From: Liolophura sinensis | Lineage: Eukaryota; Mollusca; Polyplacophora; Chitonida; Chitonidae | DNA length: 64,000 bases | Reading direction: 5' to 3' | Assembly (NCBI RefSeq): GCF_032854445.1 | Contig: NC_088296.1 | Location: forward strand, 19,583,485-19,647,484 | Part shown: one piece after another, positions 9,697 to 21,183 of the stretch | Layout of the letters: each line of letters opens with the position of its first letter | Numbering within the stretch: position 1 is the stretch's first letter | Position numbers and translations under genes: made by a program | The notes under the pieces: generated by a model | What the model was told of the DNA's origin: nothing | Seen by the model: the letters and a program-made list of their open reading frames with translations, nothing else | Database searches by the model: none

Positions 9697-12600
9697 ATGC
9701 TAACTGGTCTGTTGATTTGTTGTATCCTAGTCAGTGTGGCGGGTAAGTCTAGCTTCAGTCATTTTTGAAATAATTTATGTATCTAAACTCGTTTTCTATT
9801 GTTCTGTTTCTAAGGAATTCTTTCTCCGATCAAGCTTACAAAAGAAGGGAGTTTCTAAGCATTGCTATCTTCCCGTGGGTCTGACAAATTCCCGGTTACA
9901 AAGTAAAAACTGAGAACACAAATCATTCAAACAGATATGTGAATTAGTCAACTGATTGTTAAATGCGGCTGGAGGACAAGAATTGTCGAGGATAAAAGCT
10001 CTACCGAACAATAGGGAGGATAACCATTTTGTTTTGTTCGTCATACCTTGTACATGTAAGGTAATACTGTGGTAGTGTTACTTAGTTCAAATTCAAAACG
10101 AGATGCGCAGATATAGATGGCTAACTCACCTACAAAATGTAGGCCTGAGTTTTTATAAAACTTTACCTCGACTTTTGAGCCTTTCCGAATTAATAAGCAT
10201 CACACAAGGGCGACGGTGTTTGGAAAATGTCTATAAGTACAACATCCGTACAACTAATTCTTCGTCAGCTATATTTTTTAACTGACACGACCTTTTGATG
10301 TTCACCTTTCAACTATGTACCCTGCTCGTTCCAGTGTTTTAATGATGTTAGTTTGTCTACAGTGATCTTTTTATTATTCTGCAGTTTTACACGTTGAATC
10401 CACTTCGAGGTTGGGAACTTTTCTAATTTATAACACGCACAGGAGACAGTAAATGACATTAATCTTGTCTTTGTTGGTCTTTAGCTACTTGGGGCCTCAT
10501 GAGAACTATGGCGTTCAGGGCGTTGCTAATGACAATGCTTTTTGTCTAATCAGCTAACGCCGTCCTTTCGGCTGACCACACAGCGACTTACCACAACTGT
10601 ATGATTGGGTGTCCACACCTGCCAATCCTCCTTCCCCCCTGTATGTTTAATAAATGCACACCTCACCAGAACCATGTCCTTCAGGATATTGTTAATGACA
10701 TTAATTTTGTCTTTACAGCTAACCCCTTCCGTACGGCTATCAACTGCACGCCTCACCAGTGTCATGGCGTTGAGGGTATTGCTGATGACAATGATTTTGT
10801 CTTTACAGCTAACCCTGTCCGTATGGGTAACAACTCCGCGCCTCACCAGAGCCAAGACCTTCAGGACATTGTTAATGACATTTATTTTGTGTTGACAGCT
10901 AACCCCGTCCGTTCGGCTAACAACTCTGCGCCTCTCCAGAGTCATGGCGTTCATTACATTGTTAACAACATTGATTTTGTTTTGACAACTAGCCGTGTTC
11001 ATATGGGTAACAACTCCGCGCCTCACCAGAGCCAAGACCTTCAGGACATTGTTAATGACATTAATTTTGTCTTTACAGCTAACCCTGTCCGTGTGGGTAA
11101 CAACTCCGCGCCTCACCAGAGCCAAGACCTTCAGGACATTGTTAATGGCATTACTTTTGTCTTTACAGCTAACCCTGTCCGTGTGGGTAACAACTCCGCG
11201 CCTCACCAGAGCCAAGACCTTCAGGACATTGTTAATGACATTTATTTTGTGTTGACAGCTAACCCCGTCCGTTCGGCTAACAACTCTGCGCCTCTCCAGA
11301 GTCATGGCGTTCATTACATTGTTAACAACATTGATTTTGTCTTTACAGCTAACCCTGTCCGTATGGTTAACAACTCCGCGCCTCACCAGAGCCAAGACCT
11401 TCAGGGCATTGTTAATGGCATTACTTTTGTCTTTACAGCTAACCCTGTCCGTGTGGGTAACAACTCTGCGCCTCACCAAAGCCATGGAGTTCAAGGCATT
11501 GTTATTGATACTGATTTTATCTTGACAGCTAACCCCTCTCGTACGGCTAAAAACTCCGTTTCTGACCACAGTCATGCCGTTCAGGACATTGTTAATGGCA
11601 TTAATTTTGTCTCTACAGCTAACCCTGTCCGCATGGGTAACAACTCTGCGCCTCACCAGAGCCATGGCGTTCAGGATGTTATAAATGGTCATGACGCCCA
11701 GAAGTCTTTTCCCTTTATGCTGTTCCTAATTCAAAAGGGCACTGGGTCAGTGGTGGCCTGTGGTGCAGTGATGATCAGTAAAACCAGAGCTCTCACTGCT
11801 GCACACTGTTTTGATGCCGTAAGTACATGTAAGGGATATTACTGAACACATTTTGGATGCTGTAAGTGCATGTAAACCTGTTATTGGACACTGTTTCGGT
11901 GCCGTAAGTACACGTAAGGCCTATTATTTCACACTGTCTCGATGCAGTAAGTACATGTAAGGCCTGTTATTGGACACTGTTTCGGTGCCGTAAGTACATG
12001 TAAGCTGTATTAATGCACAGTGTTTCAATGCAGTAAGTACATGTAAGCTGTATTAATGCACAGTGTTTCGGTGTATAAGTATATCTAAGTCGTATTAATG
12101 TAGTGTGTCAGTATTGTAAGTACCAGTAAGCCGTATTAATGCACAGTGTATCGATGTATAAGTATATCTAAGCCCCACTGATGTACAGTGTTTGAGCGTG
12201 GCAAAGCACTCTGTTAGAAACAAAAAAGGCGTTTACTACTTCATTGGCATCAACTAATTTTGTTTTGGAATCCTTAGTTTTGGTTCAACCGATGCAAACT
12301 TATACTTAATCCTCTGCGCAAGATTCCAAAATATGACCTTTTTGTTGATGTGCGCCCAGTGCATACCATGTCGAGTCTATTATCTATTTATTTAGTTGAT
12401 TGGTGTTTTATATAAGGAATATTTGACTTAAACGACGGCGGCCAGCATTATAATGGGTGAAAACCGGGCACAGCCCACGTACGGCCGGAGAGGAAGCCAG
12501 CATGAACTGGTCTTGAACTCACAGCGACCGCATTGCTGGAAGACTCCTGGGTCGTTACGCTGCGCTAGTGCGCTAACCAACTGACCCACGGAGACCCCTA

Positions 12601-14652
12601 GTTATTTTAGTTTGTCGGTGCAGTAAGTATCTGAAAGCCGTGCTAGCGCACTGCATGTCAGTACTGTAAGTACCTGTAAGCCGTATTAATGCACAGTGCG
12701 TTAGTATCATAAGTACCTGTAAGCCGTATTAATGAACAGTGTGTCAGTGAAGTCAGCACCTGTAAACCGTATTAATGCACAGCGTGTCAGTACCGTAAGT
12801 ACCTGTAAGCCGTATTAATGCACAGTGTGTCGGTGCCGTAAGTACCTGTAAGCCGTATTAGTGCACAGTGTATCGGTGTATAAGTATATCTAAGCCGTAT
12901 GAGCGTGTCAAAGCACTCTGATAGAAACAAAATAGGTGTTTACTGTTTCAGTGGCATAAACTATTTTTTTTTTATTGGATACCATCGTTTTTGTTCAACC
13001 GACGTAAGCTTATGCTTAGTCCTCTGCGCGAAGTTCCGAATTATGACTTTTATGTTGATGTACGCCCAGTGCACACCATTCACGTCGAGTCTAATATTAC
13101 AGAGCTGTGATCTTCTTTATCACATTCACATAATGTCTTTACAGGCTCTGATATATCTTACTGATCAGTGTCAAATATTCTATGTGATAGTCTTCCAAAA
13201 TCTGTATTACGCAAAATCAAATGTCTCTCTTACTCTTTTTTTTGCGCAATTTGACTTGATAGGATGAAGTTTCATAATTTACATGTTTTGGGATTTTAGC
13301 GCGCACGCCCCGTTGTCAGGCAAAATTTACAGAAATCCCAAGCGTGCATCTGCAACAAAACCGTTAATTTAATATTGAAAATATTTGGAAAAAAATATGG
13401 TAATTGTTAATTATTTTAACAGTGCTTTTCAATTGATCAGTTTGGTTGGTATTCTGCATTATTTTTGTATTTGAGTATCGTACATGTAATGGTTATAGTT
13501 TTGTTTACAGGACAAACCTTTTAAATTTCACGATGTATTTTAACAGACGCAATTTTGTTGACATTGCAGGACAAGCCCTATCAACTTCGTGGAGGAGAGT
13601 ATGACTTTCAAAGCAGCACAACAAGCGAAGGGGTGACAGATGTGACCGAATTCATTAAGGTAGGAAGAACTTAACTCGGAATGTACATGTACTTCCGCTC
13701 TTTCTTTATCCTGACTACTCATGGCAGTTACAACTAACTTACACTTTCTCTATCCTGAGTGTTCATGGCAGTTACAACTTAAATTTCTATTATCTTGCCG
13801 GACATGATCTTCAAATTGTCCGCCATGATTTTCAAAACTGCGGAATAAAATGATTTTTCCCAAAGGAAACAAGAAAAGCGTTCCTCTTTGATATTAGTGT
13901 GCATCTCAGAATTTCTACCAACATAAAGGAGTACCTCCACGAAAACCCTCAGCCTCCTTTTTCGGGGAAGATGTGGGGAGCTGGGGTGGGGGTTAAATAC
14001 CTTGACCTAAAGTTTTCTTCAGAGGTCAGTCTGGATATCGAGTAGCCTGCAGTGATGGCGTCAATGGTGAAAGCTGTCATTATCCCACATCAGACAAAAT
14101 GCTCCGCTTTTCATTGGACAACAACGGTGACGTGACAGACGTGTATATTTTGGAATCCTTAGGCGTCTTCCACAAAGCGATCGTAGCTCGAGTTGTCGGT
14201 GATTACTATGGCAACATATGCTTTTGACGTGTGTCGCTGTGGTAGTCACAAACAACAAAACCGACCGTTGTTTTGTGCAAGCTGCCCTTGCAGAAGTAAA
14301 ATATTCTTAAGTACGGCGTAAACTACGAATCAAATCAATCAATCAATAAATAAATCATGTTCTCCAATTTCAGCATCCTAAGTACGATCCTTCCACTGAT
14401 AAACATGACATTGCCGTCCTCAAGTTTAAGGCCTTTCCTGATAACGTCGATGCCAGACCAACAAGTATCCCTTCTAAAGCTGTAAAAAGCGGAACCATGT
14501 GTCGCATTTTCGGCTGGGGAAAAACTAACCGTAAGTGACACTTTTACGGTTCACACATATTATTGATCAGATCACAACCTCACAAAATCTATGTGTGCAT
14601 AAGGGTTTTACGTTGTAATTATCAATCGTTCAGCCATATGACGACAATGGCT

Positions 14653-14743
<91 letters not shown>

Positions 14744-16850
14744 ATATATACCATAAGACACCAGAAATGACGACCCACCAAGTCACTTTATACTGACACC
14801 GGACCAACCAGTTCTGTTTCATTGTTCTAACCTCTCAGTGCCGAGCACTAAGCAAGGTAGGTGTTATTACCAATGTAAGATTCGTCTGTATTACCCGATC
14901 CAATTCTCATCTCATTTATCTCAGCTCTTTCGGAGCGGTCAGAAAACGTCTTACATGATGACTCATTGACTAATATACTTGTCTTTCAACCTCTGAATCA
15001 CGCGAGACCAGGTCGGAGTTTAATCCCTTTTTTGTCCTGAGTGTAATCAAGATTTTCCCACTTGCTTGCCTTAGTGACAAGAAACGGTCAAATCGGCTTT
15101 TCTGAGTGGCCTTTTATAAAGCTCGGTGGGGATTGCTGCTCACCAACATGAAGTATGTCACAATTGGGAAATCTCACCAGTAACTTGCCAAACGCCCGTG
15201 GTTTACTCCGCTAGCACACTGTCCACTTAACAACAGTTAGCTGTAATGCGATCTCGAACTAGGATCGTCAAGTGAAATTGACCCATCGACGGCTACGTTC
15301 TCAAAATGAAATCTTACCAATTACGAAACGCGTTAAAAATATCTCAATCAGAACGGTCACCTTGTCCGACAATCAGCGCTTGACAGAGCGGGCTAGGCTG
15401 TTTTATCAACAAAACAGAGAAAATCGATAATGTTTATAAAATTCCTTTAAAAACAGAAAAAAACAATAAATAGTGCACTTTAATTGTCGTAATTTAAAAA
15501 ATAATGATAACTTTCACAATGGTAAACGGGCCTGAGCCAGGCGGTTAGATGCCATACGAAATGAGCGTTTTGCTGTGATCATTTCATGACGTCTACACTA
15601 CATGTGCACAAACTGATTTAAACCTACCACTTCACAGGAAAAGTAAAACTGACCAGCATAACAAGATATAAGGAGCAACAGAATGCGAGGAAGACAAAAC
15701 ATATCATAAATTCAAAAATAAAAGTTAACAGTTTCAAACTGGGAGGACAAGAGACCTATGCTGTGTGCTGTGTACGCCAAATATTTGTTGAATTTAACAT
15801 AAACAAAGCCAGTCATACACTCATAAACAATTTGTGTTATTCACATACCATAGTGCACTAGGACTGTTCAGATTTCCTTTTCCTCCAGTATTCTTAAGCT
15901 GGAAGAGCATGACTGACAACCGGGTCTTCAAATTTTGCATTGTGTGTAGATCCTGTCAGATGCTGTTTGTCTTGTCAATGTGAGCGTGGGGGTGGTTCAC
16001 GCTCCGCTGCCCATGGCTGTGTCATACAGTGCTATCTTCTTGTCGGCTGTATAGTATACAATTATTTTCGATTTGTTTTGAGACAGCTGCCTCTACCACA
16101 GTATCGAACACTTTGCAGTATGGCTATGCTGAGATAATAACAAAAACGGAATGTAAGAAAAGTTGGGGATCATTTGTTACTGACTACAGTGTTTGTACCA
16201 AAGCGGCAAGCAGCTCTGAGAAGAAGGAATCATCGGCGTGTTCTGTGAGTTCTCTTCTTACACGGTAAAATCTAGTAATACCCGCACGGTTTATCTGTGA
16301 AGCTGTATCATGCAAATTTTGCTCACCAAATCATTTCTGTATAAAATCTCTATGGTGTTTCAAATAACCTCAGTAATGCCTATGTCATACAGATGTTTGA
16401 CATTACCTAATGTTCTCTCACACGTCTATCCGCCGCTTACTTGATTTGCGCTACCTGTAAATCGCTTGATTTACAAGTTTGCAGTTTGATTAGTGCAATG
16501 TGCCTTTCATGTTTAGATATGTGGCAAGGACACAACTATTATCGGTGTCACGTCATTACATAACAAACCAAGAAACAAAGAAACTAAGTATTTCACTTTT
16601 ATAAAAGCGTTGTTGAGCACAGAAGAATATGTGTTTGTATACTAGTAGACTTACATATTGTCTGTGTGTAAAATTGTTACAGGGAGACAGCGGTGGTCCA
16701 CTGTACTGTCCGCTTAATGAGGGACGTAATGGGCCTAAATATGGAGTGGTTGGGATCATATCTTTTGGAGCCAAAGGATGTCCGGCATCAGAACCCAATG
16801 TGTACACCAAGGTTATTAAATACCGATCCTGGATTTCCCAAAACTTGTAA
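9697..16850 (+). CDS. Chymotrypsin-like serine protease precursor, unit 1 (6 coding exons)
   Basis: Secreted S1-family endopeptidase zymogen, 272 residues by my exon model. Exons are 9697-9742, 11619-11818, 13570-13659, 14374-14530, 16087-16244 and 16683-16850; all introns are GT/AG and all phases join. Residues 1-15 are a hydrophobic signal peptide, followed by a propeptide of about 20 residues. The mature N-terminus is VINGHDA from residue 36. The catalytic triad is His78 (LTAAHC), Asp124 (HDIAVL) and Ser220 (GDSGGP). The S1-pocket residue equivalent to chymotrypsin 189 is Ser214, which suggests chymotrypsin-like rather than trypsin-like specificity. The residue before Val36 is Asp, not the usual Arg or Lys, so activation may be unusual. 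Exon 2 is flanked by arrays that repeat its splice sites; upstream acceptors would lengthen the propeptide by 30 residues per unit. The exon model is inferred, not transcript-checked. Confidence 0.88.
9743..10449 (+). other. Intron 1 of the protease gene before the 90-bp array, unit 1
   Basis: Begins with a strong donor (GTAAGT at 9743). AT-rich and without a recognisable exon. It leads into degenerate 90-bp units from about 10450. Confidence 0.6.
10450..11618 (+). repeat. 90-bp tandem array repeating the exon-2 splice acceptor and exon start, unit 1
   Basis: Units recur at exactly 90 bp. Potential exon starts after AG are at 10719, 10809, 10899, 11079, 11169, 11259, 11349, 11439, 11529 and 11619; the site at 10989 has lost its AG (caa). 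Each unit has a pyrimidine-rich stretch such as ttttgtctttacag followed by ctaaccctgtccg, the start of exon 2. The translated unit is 30 residues with conserved ANPVR, NNSAPHQS and QDIVN. The frame is open from about 10601 through exon 2, so every acceptor is in frame. More degenerate units lie at about 10450-10718. The QDIVNG part resembles the mature N-terminus QDVINGH. Confidence 0.9.
11819..12190 (+). repeat. 43-bp tandem array repeating the exon-2 end and splice donor, block 1, unit 1
   Basis: Units recur every 43 bp (41-43). Intact GTAAGT lies at 11819 (the true donor), 11862, 11904, 11947, 11990, 12033 and 12116; sites at 12076 and 12159 have decayed. Each is preceded by a copy of the exon end, for example ggacactgtttcggtgcc against the true cacactgttttgatgcc. 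Downstream donors would all be non-productive, because the first unit has an in-frame TGA shortly after 11819. Confidence 0.88.
12194..12380 (+). repeat. Direct repeat, left copy (mate at 12902-13095)
   Basis: The segment starting gagcgtggcaaagcactctg and including ctctgcgcaagattcc and gtgcgcccagtgcataccat recurs about 708 bp downstream with scattered changes. The local duplication probably split the 43-bp array into its two blocks. Present in both units. Confidence 0.8.
12398..12598 (-). mobile_element. tRNA-derived SINE (family A) inside protease intron 2, unit 1
   Basis: The reverse-strand SINE starts with tail gattggtgttttatataagg, then acgacggcggccagcattat, then cttgaactcacagcgaccgc. 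It ends with the tRNA-like head region ctaaccaactgacccacgga. It sits between the two 43-bp array blocks and is shared with unit 2. Confidence 0.85.
12617..12895 (+). repeat. 43-bp donor-like tandem array, block 2, unit 1
   Basis: Exact 43-bp period. Intact GTAAGT lies at 12623, 12666, 12795 and 12838; units at 12709, 12752 and 12881 have decayed. The unit core is gtaagtacctgtaagccgta followed by ttaatgcacagtgtgtcggtg. It has the same origin as block 1. Confidence 0.88.
12902..13095 (+). repeat. Direct repeat, right copy (mate at 12194-12380)
   Basis: Begins gagcgtgtcaaagcactctg and runs to gtcgagtcta. A short open frame across it has no protein motif and is broken in unit 2 by a small deletion near 42985. 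Confidence 0.8.
14656..14736. repeat. (TA)n microsatellite, unit 1
   Basis: About 80 bp of uninterrupted TA in protease intron 4. The unit 2 array is about 96 bp. Confidence 0.98.
14765..14870. mobile_element. Fragment of a third SINE-like family, unit 1
   Basis: The stretch ttatactgacaccggaccaaccagt, then cattgttctaacctctcag and gccgagcactaagcaagg, resembles 54010-54065 (ttatactgataccggtcaaccagtc, gctgaacgctaagcgagga). It is a dispersed repeat and not coding. The exact ends are unclear. Confidence 0.5.
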
Positions 16851-16890
16851 TCATTGATTTAATTCTCTGTTGTCGGTGTGAAAATCCCTA

Positions 16891-16896
16891 AATAAA
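16891..16896 (+). terminator. Polyadenylation signal of the protease gene, unit 1
   Basis: AATAAA 41 bp after the stop codon at 16848-16850. Conserved at 46754 in unit 2. Confidence 0.7.
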
Positions 16897-17499
16897 ACAA
16901 AATCTAGCAAGTCTTAAGAACTAGTTTGACATTTTTTATTGTAGTATTCTTCTGTAAAAAGATTTTTATGTTTATTCTGAATGGTGTTTTACGCCCTACT
17001 ACAAAGATTGAAGTGTTGATAGGCACGGGAACATACGGGAGTTACGGGTCAAGTGTGAGTGTGTATGTCACACGTGTACAATCATTTCCAATTTGATACA
17101 ACCATTACCAGAGGTGTTTTGCTTGATTTATGTGTTGTAAAACAAAGTGTTCTTTGATCTGGGGTGCTGGTCTGGAAAGTCATTATGGTACAATGTAAAG
17201 AAAATGTCCACAACGTCCCCTACGTCCCCTTTTAGGAGTGGTAAGAGTCGGCGTAGAAAGCAAACTTGAGAGACCTATTCCTTCACTCTAAATTTGCCTT
17301 TAGAAACTACTGCACTTACTATCCCTTCTAATGCTGACAAATATCTCTACTATTTTTGCGTTTATGGCTGGGGAAAATAAGTAACTGTAAGTGACACAGG
17401 TACACGGTTCACACAGTTGACTGATAACATTACAGTCTCACAAAAACTATGCGTGCATAAGGATTTTACGTCGTAATTATCAATCGTTCAGCTATATGA

Positions 17500-17640
17500 A
17501 GACGAGGGTCCTCTTGCTAGCCGAGCCCAGGGGAAACCCACGACCAACTACAGGTTGCTGCAGAGCATCCCACACACGACTGAAGAAGATGCCATCATGA
17601 GCTGGACTTGAACTCACAGCAATGTGCTACATGAATGTGG
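17500..17640 (-). mobile_element. SINE family A fragment, unit 1
   Basis: Contains ggggaaacccacgaccaact, caggttgctgcagagc and gagctggacttgaactcaca in the reverse-strand SINE order. The tail is missing. The unit 2 copy is at about 47355-47490. Confidence 0.65.
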
Positions 17641-19044
17641 TGATATTGTTCATTGATTGTGTGAATGTTGGTTTACCGGGTTGGTGGTTGTGTAGAATCA
17701 GGCTCAGCGTAGAATCAGGTTGATTTTTTAATACTTAGTAGAGAAAATGTGCACGGGGTGATATGAAGATCCAGCGTTAGGGGACATATACAGAGGGACA
17801 ATATGTTTTACAAATTTGATGATCGGTTTACCACGATCATCCATGTTCCTCCCACCCGTGACTCTTATCGCACAATGGTATACCTTTCTCCCCCGTAATG
17901 ACGTCGATGGTCCAATCCGATATGATATCTGGTTGAAAATCCACAAATCGTCATCATAAAAAGAAAAGTACAAACTATAAATTTCACGACGTGAGTCACA
18001 ATAGCAATGAAACATTTTTAGAACGGCGTTGCATTGTGTGTGTGCGTGTGCGTGTGCATATGTGTGTGCGTGCGTATGTACTTGATCTATATCCCTGAGT
18101 ACAAGCTTCAGAGATTCCATGCAGGTGTTTTTCTTTCATTGCCGTTTAACACTGTAATCACAAAGTAAACATGGTGAATTGTTTGACTGACTGATTGACT
18201 GATTGGTGTTTAACTCCACGCTCAAGATTTTTTTCACGTATACATGTACATGTATATCATTGCTGTCAGGTTTATAAGTGGAGGAAATCCGAGAGCTGAC
18301 TTAGCCGAATTAGCCAGATTTGGGTTCGAACCCAAATCAACCTCATTGATTAAGAACCTGACAAGTATACACACTGTCGCAGTGAGCCAGCGCATTAACT
18401 ACCTGAACCAGCAGGGTCCCAATGCGTAAAGAAAATCAGGTAGAGTCGAGGAATACCACACAATACTTGTGTAACACACCTTGCGTTTATCGACTCTACT
18501 GATTGGTATTCATCCCTTTTCAATTTTTTTTTCACCCATATGACTGCTCACAATTTTTGTTTGGGCGAATGCGGACATATCATATGTTTACAACGCTCCC
18601 TTCACGTCATTAAAATAACATTGACTATGTGTATATCCAGTCGAGCAAAGAAATTCTTCTCTTTCATAAATTTATTTACAGGTGCAACATAGTTAACAGT
18701 TAAAATGGGTCGAGGAATTCGACAATGTCTCGATTTCACGCTTGACTGAGCAAGTGGATCACATTAAACCCAAAAATGAAGACACGCGCCTAGTGACAGC
18801 TACTTCAGATGTACAAGGTGTATACAGTCACTTTTTAAACGATTTTACAGGTATATGTGTGCGCGTCATCCTCGATTAGTTTTTACATAAGGAAGCGGTT
18901 TCATACCCTCGAGCTCTTTTGACTGGTTGTGGCAAGTGGATATGTGTTTCTGGCTGTAGAACACGCACTTCCAGTGTAAGGTAAGTTCGTACATGCCTTC
19001 GTTGAGTGACTTTATTCACGTACATGTACTCGTATTTTACTGAC

Positions 19045-19560
19045 TCTGATATGGAGACCATGTACACGGATATGAAAATCATGTTAAAAGAATGGAAGTC
19101 CGTATTAAAAGATATTATGCCAATGTAATAGAATAGGAGGCCCAAATTAAAGGATAAGAGTCCCATGTTACAGAGGAGGAGGCAAATGTCAAAAGATAAA
19201 GGGCCCATCTTAAACGACACGGTGGGCATGGTAGAAGATAGGACGCCCATATATAGGTCTACATGTATTCATTTCATTGATGTTTTACGCCGTACTCAAT
19301 AATATTTATTTTTAAATTCATATAATACTTATATGACGGCGGCCAGCATTGTGGTGGGAGGTAACCGCAGGAAGCGCACATGTTAAGGGATAGGAGGTCC
19401 ATGTTGGAAGATAGAAGGCTGATGTTATAGGATAGGCGGCCCATATCAACAGACGGAGGGTGGGGGGGGGGGGGGGGGGGGGTCCACGTTTAAGGACACA
19501 AGGTTCATGTTAAAAGATAGGCGGAGATATTGGGCTCATGATATAATAAGATATGTGAGA
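19045..19560. repeat. 24-bp minisatellite with SINE fragment and poly-G, unit 1
   Basis: Loose 22-26-bp repeats of the type ggaggcccatgttaaaggata. They are interrupted by a reverse-strand SINE tail at about 19273-19382 (gatgttttacgccgtactca) and by a G tract near 19449-19482. The reverse-strand open frame over it is a repeat artefact. Confidence 0.75.
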
Positions 19561-21183
19561 AAATTGACCGACTGACCGACAAACAGACAAACAGACTGAA
19601 AGACTGACTTTAGGAGTTGTTTAGTTACAGCTAAATATCAGACTATTCCACAGAATAGTTATTAAACAGTCCTGACAAGTTTAATGTTTTATGGCCAGCA
19701 AGTTAAATATACCTGGTGCCACTAGTGCGGAAGTTGTGAACACAGGTACGTATGTATGTATGCACAAACGTTGGAACACAGGTATATATACTGTGCGTGT
19801 CATGCCAGAAACATAATCAAAGCTAAGCGCCAAAAACCCAGTTAAAGACACATCGCTCGGCAATAATAAAAAATATATTTACTTATTTATTGGATTCTTC
19901 TTTAATGTCATGTATGTCTTTACGCCTTTCCCTTAGACAATAACTGTCAGTTTCATGGGTGGTGGAAACAAAAGTGTCCAGGTTAAAGCACCACCTCTTT
20001 GATTTGTTCATTTATTTGACTGGTGTATTTTTCCGTATGCCGGATTGGGATTTGTGTATTCATCGCGTTGAATGACACGAACAGTTGTAGTCTGAGTTAC
20101 TTAGTTTATTATCGACACCTTATATCCTAGCATGGTATACGATTTGAATACTGATGTCACTCTGTCCCCTGGAAGATACCTTGCGTCCTGTCAACATCAC
20201 TGAAAACTGTGCAATGCTTTTCTTTGCATGAGTCCGTCCTATTTTCGTACTTTATATACTTTCTTTTCGTGGCTTTTCGTTTTATACTTTACGTCTATCA
20301 CTCTGTCGGTTCTGCTCTGGGCTTTCTCTCTATGGTGTACGTCTTAAAATTATATTTAATTGTTTTTGGTCACCGCTATTTCCTCTCACCATTGCGGTAT
20401 ACACGAACAATTCTAAAGTATGGCACTAAATAACAGTCAAGTAAATAATAAAAGTAGAAAAATAAATCCTTGTAACGTTGTAAAGCGTGGGAATTAGTAT
20501 ATTCATGTGGTACAATGTTATGAATATGAGTCTATATACAATTTATTTTCAGACTTACACTATGGTGTGTACCTAGCTAAACTGGTTCATTACCCAGATT
20601 ATTGCATACGCCTATGTAAGATACAGCACTAACGCTCTCAAGCACGACAGATAAGGACCTGTCCATGCACGGGTAAATAAACACTGAATTGTTAAGTAAT
20701 CATACACAGTAGTTCAACACGTGGAATACTCTACATCTTGTACTGCCTGAATTTACATGTACTGTACTCGGTGCGCCAAAACCACTATTGAACTTTATCT
20801 ATAATAGGCTTTTATGATTTAGCTGTACATGGCCAGTCATGATAATCATCTGTATGCCAGAATAGCAGACGCTGGATTGACGTATGTTTATTTTATTTTC
20901 ATTTTTCCCCATCTAAATATAAATTACATGCATACAATGGACTGCCATACGTAAGATTGTTCAGAGCCTGAAAAATTATTGTTGTTGATAATATAAGTAA
21001 CTCTGCTGTAAAATGTTTCACACACGTAATATAGTATTCATTGTCATGCAAACTCACTTGCCGCTTACTCGACCTAAAATTCTTTTTTTGCTCCGCACAG
21101 TTATCGCCTAGTTAATCTCCGGACTTATCGCTTGAGACAAAGTTATATTTTGTCCTTTATTTATCTCTTGCAAGGACTGAAAT

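Larger units (their letters stand above)
16897..21183. other. Intergenic region between protease and esterase, unit 1
   Basis: No gene recognised. It holds SINE fragments (about 17500-17640 and 19273-19382), a TG-rich run near 18035-18075, a 24-bp minisatellite with a poly-G tract (19045-19560), and an inverted repeat (tagagtcga at about 18441 with tcgactcta at about 18489). A segment at about 18180-18440, with ttcgaacccaaat, may be another degenerate SINE. Confidence 0.5.

Noticed and set aside
10550-11692. 380-codon open frame on the reverse strand across the 90-bp array
   Set aside because: The period is a multiple of three and the unit has no reverse-strand stops in that frame, so one stop-free unit makes a long frame. 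The forward strand has a matching gene context; the reverse strand has none.
12899-13267. 122-codon frame downstream of the donor array
   Set aside because: It spans a noncoding local duplication and is broken in unit 2 after 42985.
18876-19250. 124-codon reverse-strand frame with regular 8-residue repeats
   Set aside because: It is produced by the 24-bp minisatellite and carries changes and a shorter extent in unit 2.
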